Assembly (NCBI GenBank): GCA_001942185.1
Contig: MKJV01000044.1
Span: 62,001 to 126,000 of the forward strand
DNA length: 64,000 bases
Direction of reading: 5' to 3'
DNA from: Pseudonocardia sp. CNS-004
Lineage (GTDB): Bacteria > Actinomycetota > Actinomycetes > Mycobacteriales > Pseudonocardiaceae
This document shows positions 59,087 through 64,000 of this stretch, piece after piece. How positions within the stretch are numbered: position 1 is the first letter of the stretch; each line of letters opens with the position of its first letter. The notes beneath the pieces were generated by a model that did not search any database, was not told where the DNA came from, and saw only the letters and a program-made list of their open reading frames with translations. The translations under genes and the position numbers were made by a program.

Positions 59087-59359
59087 TCAGTAATCGGCGC
59101 CGGCGCCGCCGGTGCCGCCCGTGCCGCCGGTCGCATTGCACTGTGAAACGTCGCCGCCCTCGCCGAGGATGCCGAGCGAGATGCCGATCGGGATCAGGCA
59201 CTGTGAATTGGCGGCGCCGCCCGACCCGCCCGAGCCTCCCGTGTTCTCCGGGTGACCGTTCCCGTAGCCGCCCGCGAGTGCGGCGCCGCCGAACAGGGGC
59301 GATCCGATGATTGCGAATGCTAAGACCGCGGTCGCGGACTTGCGTACGAAAGTGCGCAT
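59087..59359 (-). CDS. Small secreted Gly-rich, Cys-paired protein, copy c
   Basis: The 90-residue product is intact. Residues 1-30 form a signal peptide (RTFVRKSATAVLAFAIIGSP, cleavage after AALA). The mature part is GG-repeat (ENTGGSGGSGGAANS), then QCLIPIGISLGILGEGGD, VSQCNATGGTGGTGGAGADY. Two Cys are 20 positions apart and flank a hydrophobic loop. It is closely related to copy d. CCGGAG precedes the ATG at 59359. Related mature sequences occur in small exported proteins of actinomycetes; the function is unknown, and surface or matrix roles are guesses. Confidence 0.82.
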   Translation of the reverse strand: MRTFVRKSATAVLAFAIIGSPLFGGAALAGGYGNGHPENTGGSGGSGGAANSQCLIPIGISLGILGEGGDVSQCNATGGTGGTGGAGADY

Positions 59360-59568
59360 TCTCCGGTTGATTCCTTTCCATGCTCCGGCAGTCCGCTCCG
59401 GCCTACCGAGATCGGACGTGAAGATGCCCGGCCGCGACGCCCCGTCCGCACCGAACGTTCGATGAGGCCGGTGATCGGGCCGGGCCGGTGGCCCCGGGGT
59501 CCGGAACCGTGCCGCGACGACGCCGTGACGACCGACCGGTCCTCCGCGCCGGCGAGCGCTACCCTGAC

Positions 59569-59609
59569 GGTGGTGCAGGCCCCCGACGAGCCCGGGGGCC
59601 TGCACCACC
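59569..59609. terminator. 17-bp perfect terminator hairpin
   Basis: Bases 59569-59585 and 59593-59609 pair perfectly over 17 bases (GGTGGTGCAGGCCCCCG and its complement) around a seven-base loop. It lies 22 bases after the stop of copy d on the minus strand, and so ends that transcript before copy c. It is the strongest terminator in the window. Confidence 0.85.
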
Positions 59610-59631
59610 ATTTACGCAGGTGAGACAGGTG

Positions 59632-59898
59632 TCAGTAGTCGGCCCCGGTGCCGCCGGCGCCACCCGCGCCGCCGCCCGCGTTGCACTGCGAGACGTCGCC
59701 GCCCTGGCCGACCAGCGCGCCGAGCGAGACGCCGACCGGGATCAGGCACTGGGAGGTCGCGGCGCCGCCGGCCCCGCCGGCGCCGCCGGTATTGTCGACG
59801 TGACCGTGGCCTCCTGCCATTGCTGTGCCGCCGAACAACGCCGCTCCGGTCAGTGCAAATGCAGCTGCCACGGACGCGACTCGGGTCTTGCGAAGCAT
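59632..59898 (-). CDS. Small secreted Gly-rich, Cys-paired protein, copy d
   Basis: The 88-residue product is intact: a signal peptide (LRKTRVASVAAAFALTGAAL, cleavage after TAMA), a GG-repeat linker (DNTGGAGGAGGAATS), QCLIPVGVSLGALVGQGGD, then VSQCNAGGGAGGAGGTGADY. The mature part is nearly the same as copy c over the Cys loop. A strong ribosome site (AAGGAGGACAAG) suggests high expression, and a powerful terminator follows. It is a separate transcription unit from c-b-a-lepB. Confidence 0.85.
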   Translation of the reverse strand: MLRKTRVASVAAAFALTGAALFGGTAMAGGHGHVDNTGGAGGAGGAATSQCLIPVGVSLGALVGQGGDVSQCNAGGGAGGAGGTGADY

Positions 59899-60283
59899 CT
59901 TGTCCTCCTTGTACCGCCGGAACGCCGCTCGTTCCGTGCAATGCAAATGAGTAGTCGCCTCTCCTGGCCCTGTCTAGTCGTGAGGCACGCTCGTTCGCCC
60001 ATCCCACTCGGACGGGTTGGCCCGGATGATTCCGAACACGAGCAGTGATGATCTAGTGGCCCGCCGGGGACCGCCGGCGGACTGGGTCACATACGTGTGA
60101 TTCACCGGGCGGGGGGGCGGTCGTAATGCTCATAGGATGAATTGGTGTGCGCAGAGTGTTCGTTCGGACCGCCGTCGACTCGCCCGAGTGAACCGGTGGC
60201 GAATGACGTAACGGCGCCTGACGGTATTCGTTGCTCCACCGTCCACGGACGGCACGGGGGTGCTCCCGTGCGCCTGATGAGGG
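59899..60283. other. 385-bp divergent intergenic region
   Basis: The region separates copy d (minus) from the ABC exporter operon (plus). I see no gene. It includes a seven-G run near 60109, a hairpin CACGGG-GGTGCT-CCCGTG at 60254-60271 just before the ABC gene, and TAGGAT near 60133 that could be a -10 element. Both divergent promoters should lie here. Confidence 0.5.
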
Positions 60284-61018
60284 GTGAGCCGCAGTTCGAT
60301 GATCAAGCTCGAAGGTGTCGGTAAGAGTTACCGGGCCGGGGAGGCGGAGGTTCGCGCGCTCCGGGACGTCGAGCTCACGGTCGACGACGGCGACTTCGTG
60401 GCGATCATGGGTCCGTCCGGCTCCGGCAAGAGCACGATGATGAACATCCTCGGGTGCCTCGACGTCCCGAGCGAGGGCCGCTACCTGCTCGACGGGATCG
60501 ACGTGTCGGGGATGAGCGACGACGAGCTCGCCGCGATCCGCAACGGCAAGATCGGTCTGGTCTTCCAGTCGTACAACCTGCTGCCGCGCACGACCGCGCT
60601 CGCGAACGTCGAGCTGCCGCTGGTGTACGGCAACCAGCGGGCGCGCCGGAGCCGGGCCATGCGGGCGCTGGAGGAGGTCGGGCTCGCCGACCGCGCCTCC
60701 CACCTGCCCAACCAGCTCTCCGGCGGGCAGCAGCAGCGGGTGGCGATCGCCCGCGCGCTCGTGACCCGGCCGACGATGATCCTGGCCGACGAGCCGACCG
60801 GGAACCTCGACACCGAGGCCAGCTGCGAGATCGCCGAGATGCTGAGGCGGCTCTCCGCGGCGGGCCGGACGGTCGTGCTCATCACGCACGAGGAGGAGAT
60901 CGCCGCCTACGCCCGCCGCGTGGTGCGGCTGCGCGACGGCCGGATCGTGAGCGACACCCGCAGGGGCCTCCCCGACGATGTCACCCAGGAGATCCAACGT
61001 GCGGGGGCAGACGCATGA
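60284..61018 (+). CDS. MacB/LolD-type ABC transporter ATPase
   Basis: The 244-residue ATPase belongs to the LolD/MacB/FtsE branch: Walker [21 protein letters not shown]-loop [11 protein letters not shown], signature [19 protein letters not shown], Walker [12 protein letters not shown] and H-loop [15 protein letters not shown] at 60284 is the longest start; ATG at 60299 is close to the family start ([10 protein letters not shown]). It overlaps the permease gene (ATGA). Such ATPases drive mechanotransmission by FtsX-like permeases, and are not true substrate pumps. Confidence 0.93.
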   Translation: MSRSSMIKLEGVGKSYRAGEAEVRALRDVELTVDDGDFVAIMGPSGSGKSTMMNILGCLDVPSEGRYLLDGIDVSGMSDDELAAIRNGKIGLVFQSYNLLPRTTALANVELPLVYGNQRARRSRAMRALEEVGLADRASHLPNQLSGGQQQRVAIARALVTRPTMILADEPTGNLDTEASCEIAEMLRRLSAAGRTVVLITHEEEIAAYARRVVRLRDGRIVSDTRRGLPDDVTQEIQRAGADA

Positions 61019-62238
61019 CTCTCCGTCTGGCGTTCGTCATGGCGTGGCGCGGTCTGCGGGCCAACCGGCTGCGCTCGTTGCTGACGATGCTCGGGATCAT
61101 GATCGGCGTTGCCGCCGTGATCCTGCTCGTCGCGCTCGGCAACGGCACGTCTGCGCGGTTGAACTCGCAGCTGGAGGCACTGGGCACGAACCTGATCGGC
61201 GTCTTCCAGGCCCGGGGCAGCGTGTCGGAGGGTGGGCAGAGCCAGCCCCTGACCGACCGGGACGTCGAGGCGTTGCGCGACTCGAACGAGGCGCCGCGGT
61301 TCGTCACGGTGACCCCGGTCAAGCAGGCGAGTGCGGTGTTGAAGGGGCAGTACGGTACCTGGCGCACCAGCATCGTCGGGTCGTCGCAGGACTACCCGGC
61401 CGCCCTCAACCGCACGATCGACGTCGGGAAGTTCTTCTCCGAGTCCCAGGTGAAGACTCGCGCCCGCGTGGTGGTGCTCGGCCCCCAGCCGGTGCGGGAG
61501 ATCTTCGGGGGGATCCCGGCGGCCGCGCTCGGTCAGCAGGTGCGCATCGGGTCGCAGACGTTCGAGGTCACGGGCGTGCTGGAGCCCAACGGGCAGCAGG
61601 ACGACGTCGCGGTCATGCCGATCACGGCAGCGCGCACCTACCTGGTCGACGGCGGTGCCGACGACCGGGTCGACCAGCTCGTCGTGCAGGCCACCGGCCA
61701 GGACGCCGTGCCGGCGGCGATGGCCAAGGTCGAGCGGGTCCTCATGGACTCCCACCGGATCGACGACCCCACCCAGAAGGACTTCGAGGTCCGCTCGAAC
61801 CTCGACCTGCTCGAGCAGTACGGCGAGGTCACCGCGGTCTTCACGGTGTTCCTCGCGTCCATCGCGGCGATCGCGCTGCTGGTCGGCGGGATCGGCGTCA
61901 TGAACATCATGCTCGTCACGGTCACCGAGCGGACCCGTGAGATCGGCCTGCGCAAGGCGCTCGGTGCGCGGCGGCGGACCGTGCTCGAGCAGTTCCTCGT
62001 GGAGTCGACCGTGCTCTCGGGCATCGGCGGGTCGGTCGGTGTCGTCCTCGGTGTGGGGCTGTGCCTGCTCGGGGAACGGTTCGGCGCCGCGTTCGGCGAC
62101 TTCGCCCCACCCCAGCTGTCCCTCCCGTCGGTGCTGCTCGCGTTCACGGTGAGCCTCTGCATCGGCCTGTTCTTCGGCGCCTACCCCGCCAAGCGCGCCG
62201 CCCGACTCCGCCCCATCGAAGCGCTGAGGTACGAATGA
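61015..62238 (+). CDS. MacB/FtsX-type ABC permease
   Basis: The 407-residue protein has the four-helix MacB layout: one N-terminal helix (LLTMLGIMIGVAAVILLVAL), a large external MacB_PCD domain (residues about 50-270), and three C-terminal helices (LASIAAIALLVGGIGVMNIM; VESTVLSGIGGSVGVVLGVG; VLLAFTVSLCIGLFFGAYPA). The RTREIGLRKALGARRRT coupling loop and the closing PAKRAARLRPIEALRYE are diagnostic. Its start and stop overlap the neighbours by ATGA, so all three genes form one operon. Confidence 0.95.
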   Translation: MTLRLAFVMAWRGLRANRLRSLLTMLGIMIGVAAVILLVALGNGTSARLNSQLEALGTNLIGVFQARGSVSEGGQSQPLTDRDVEALRDSNEAPRFVTVTPVKQASAVLKGQYGTWRTSIVGSSQDYPAALNRTIDVGKFFSESQVKTRARVVVLGPQPVREIFGGIPAAALGQQVRIGSQTFEVTGVLEPNGQQDDVAVMPITAARTYLVDGGADDRVDQLVVQATGQDAVPAAMAKVERVLMDSHRIDDPTQKDFEVRSNLDLLEQYGEVTAVFTVFLASIAAIALLVGGIGVMNIMLVTVTERTREIGLRKALGARRRTVLEQFLVESTVLSGIGGSVGVVLGVGLCLLGERFGAAFGDFAPPQLSLPSVLLAFTVSLCIGLFFGAYPAKRAARLRPIEALRYE

Positions 62239-63772
62239 CCACCCGAACCACTGCGCACCGCCTCGCGGCCGTGGCACTCGTGCTGCTGCTCGCCGGGTGC
62301 AGCAGCGCCGAGTCCGAGCCGCTGGCGGTGAAGGTGACCCGCACGAGCGTGACGTCGACCGTCACCGCCACCGGTTCCCTGCAGGCCATCACCGAGCAGA
62401 ACCTCGGGTTCCCCGAGGGCGGCAAGCTCGTGGCCGTGGACGTCGCCGTCGGGCAGCAGGTCGAGGCGGGGCAGATCCTGGCCCGGCTCGACGACTTCGC
62501 TGCCCAGCGCGACCTCACGTCCGCCGAGGCGCAGCTGGCGCAGGAACGGGCGGCACTGGCCCGGGTCCGGGGCGGCAACCAGGTGGACGCCGCGGAGGAC
62601 GACGCCGCGCGGGCCAAGGAGGTCCTGGCGGCCACGAAGAAGCGCGCCGACGCGATCGACGACGCCAACGCCGCGGCCGTCGAGGAGGCGCGCAAGCAGC
62701 TCGAGCTCGATGAGGAGGTGCTGCGCGACACCAGGTCCCGGACCCGTGCGGACCGGCGTTCCTGCACGTCGGAGGACCGCAGGGACGCCGAGCGCGACGA
62801 GGGCGAGGACGAGTCGATCTTCGAGTTCTCCGGGGACTCCCAGTCCGAGGACTGCGAGGTCGCCGCGGAGAAGGAGACCGAGGTCGAGCAGGCGGAGCGC
62901 CAGGTCCGCGCCAGCGAGGCGGCCCTCGAAGAGGCCGAGAACCAGCGGCGCGTCGACCGGGCCGCCCAGGACGTGGAGATCGAGAGCGCCCGGCGCGACC
63001 TGTCGGCGGCGAAGAACGCCGCCGAGGCGCCCGCGGGGACCGCCCCCACGACATCGACGAGCAGGCCGCGATCGTCGCGCAGCTCCAGGTCGACCTGGAC
63101 AGGGCGCGGCGCGCCGTGGAGGACACGGTCCTGCGCGCGCCCGTCGCGGGCAAGGTCGCGAGCATCAACGGTGTGGTCGGCGAGTTCGTCGGCGGCGGCT
63201 CGGGCACCACACCGCTCGCGCCCGGCGGCACCGTCCCACTGCCCGAGCTGGGCTCGTCCGTCTCGGCGGGAGAGCAGGGCGGCGGCGAGAACGAGCGGCC
63301 CGGCGGCACCTCGTTCATCGTGCTCGGCGACGTGCAGAGCTTCCAGATCGTCGCACCGTTCGCCGAGACCGACGCGGCGCTCATCCAGCCGAACCAGGAG
63401 GTCGAGGTCACGTTCGACGCGATCCCCGACCTCACCCGCTCCGGCCGGATCGCCAGCATCGCGCCCAGCGGCACCGACATCCGGGGCGTCACCAGCTACT
63501 ACGGCGTGATCGTCCTGAGCGAGCTCGACCCCCGGCTCAGGGACGGCCTGACGGCATCGGCCAACGTCGTCGTGGACCACCGCGACGACACCCTCACCGT
63601 GCCGAACGCCGCGCTCATGCAGAGCGGGGGCAGCGGCACGGTGACGGTGGTCGAACCCGACGGCTCGCAGCGGCAGGTCCAGGTCGAGCTCGGCCTCGCG
63701 GGCGACAGCGCCACCCAGGTCGTCGCCGGGCTGAGGGAGGGGCAGCAGGTCCTCGTCGCGCCCGGGGGGTGA
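62235..63772 (+). CDS. MacA/HlyD-like adaptor lipoprotein with Cys-bounded coiled coil (one frameshift)
   Basis: A lipobox (VALVLLLAGCSSAES) gives a surface lipoprotein. The first beta-barrel/lipoyl half-motif (LGFPEGGKLVAVDVAVGQQV, AGQILARL) precedes a long alpha-hairpin (residues about 90-260). Its tip is an acidic insert bounded by Cys177 and Cys207 (RRSCTSEDRR; SQSEDCEVAAE). After one restored base near 63046 the second lipoyl half (AVEDTVLRAPVAGKVASING) and the adaptor barrel domains (VEVTFDAIPDLTRSGRIASI; VVEPDGSQRQVQVELG) follow; total about 512 residues. In Gram-positives such adaptors work with MacB-type ABC proteins at the outer face of the membrane. The cargo is unknown. Confidence 0.9.
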
Positions 63773-63780
63773 GGGCCCGC

Positions 63781-64000
63781 TCAGTCCGCCCGGTTGGCGG
63801 CCCGGTACTCGCTCGGGCTGCACCCGTGCACCGTGCGGAACTGCCGGGAGAAGTAGAAGCGTCCGGGTAGCCGACGGCGTCGGCGATGTCCCCGATGTCG
63901 CGCGACGACGTGATCAGCAGCTCCCGGGCGCGGGCCATCCGCAGCCGCTTCGTGTACTCGACGACCCCACCGCCCGTCGCCGCGCGGAACAGTGCCGAGA
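63781..64000 (-). CDS. AraC family transcriptional regulator (partial; one frameshift)
   Basis: Only the C-terminal part lies in the window; the gene continues past 64000. The double HTH of the AraC family is visible: LRMARARELLITSSRDIGDI with ADAVGYPD, then, after one missing base near 63866, FYFSRQFRTVHGCSPSEYRA and a stop at 63781. The upstream segment (FRAATGGGVVEYTKR) belongs to the first HTH. It is convergent with the adaptor gene. Confidence 0.85.
   Translation of the reverse strand, partial: LGTVPRGDGRWGRRVHEAAADGPRPGAADHVVARHRGHRRRRRLPGRFYFSRQFRTVHGCSPSEYRAANRAD

Noticed and set aside
58550-59898. Chaplins or PE-PGRS proteins.
   Set aside because: The chaplin GN-rich consensus around the cysteines is absent and no PE domain or long PGRS tract is present; only general similarity (signal peptide, Cys pair, Gly-rich) remains.

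Overview
The window is high-GC DNA (roughly 70% or more by eye) from an actinomycete. GTG starts are frequent, ATGA/GTGA/TGATG overlaps are common, and the conserved block infC-rpmI-rplT-rRNA methyltransferase-pheS-pheT (35.8-41.6 kb) is present. Gene content (LCP protein, MapB-like aminopeptidase, MecA_N-type penicillin-binding protein, DUF3054, DUF418, DrrAB-type exporter, P450) suggests Pseudonocardiaceae, possibly Pseudonocardia. That placement is inference.

Reading caution: about 35 otherwise intact genes are broken, and each break that I traced is repaired by restoring one base, usually in a short G or C run. The essential genes uvrA, pheS, pheT and map are affected. I treat these as base-calling deletions and report such genes as single CDSs spanning the break.

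Layout. 0-12.4 kb: monooxygenase, cupin, pentapeptide-repeat protein, gamma-glutamyltransferase, LigD-type polymerase, phosphoesterase, FKBP isomerase, MFS exporter, S9 peptidase, LCP protein, a membrane protein and a VOC protein. 12.4-18.0 kb is the most accessory part: a STAND/NLR-like NTPase with TPRs, preceded by a small Bell-like protein that shares an amyloid-type motif with it; a uracil-DNA-glycosylase-like protein; a truncated duplicate of a metallo-hydrolase; and two unknown small proteins. 18.2-22.7 kb: a complete five-gene Liv-type ABC importer. 23.1-26.6 kb: OsmC protein and uvrA with a LexA-like box. 26.6-32.6 kb: one long minus-strand run from an RHH regulator through DUF4097, DrrAB exporter, P450, MerR and aldo/keto reductase. 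32.7-35.5 kb: two-component system and DUF418 protein. 35.8-41.6 kb: translation block. 41.8-48.5 kb: FAD oxidoreductase, then a FadR-type regulator divergent from an enolase-superfamily dehydratase and a sugar ABC importer lacking its ATPase. 48.5-58.5 kb: TauE permease, LysR, TetR, DoxX, an RfbC/SAF-oxidoreductase pair, methyltransferase, PBP, DUF3054, map and lepB. 58.5-59.9 kb: four related small secreted Gly-rich, Cys-paired proteins, three of them apparently in one unit with lepB. 60.3-63.8 kb: MacB-type ABC transporter with a coiled-coil adaptor. The window ends in a partial AraC regulator.

The two most interesting systems are the Bell/STAND pair (candidate amyloid-signalling cell-death or anti-phage module) and the secreted-protein family linked to its own signal peptidase. 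No tRNA, rRNA, CRISPR array, IS element or prophage was seen.
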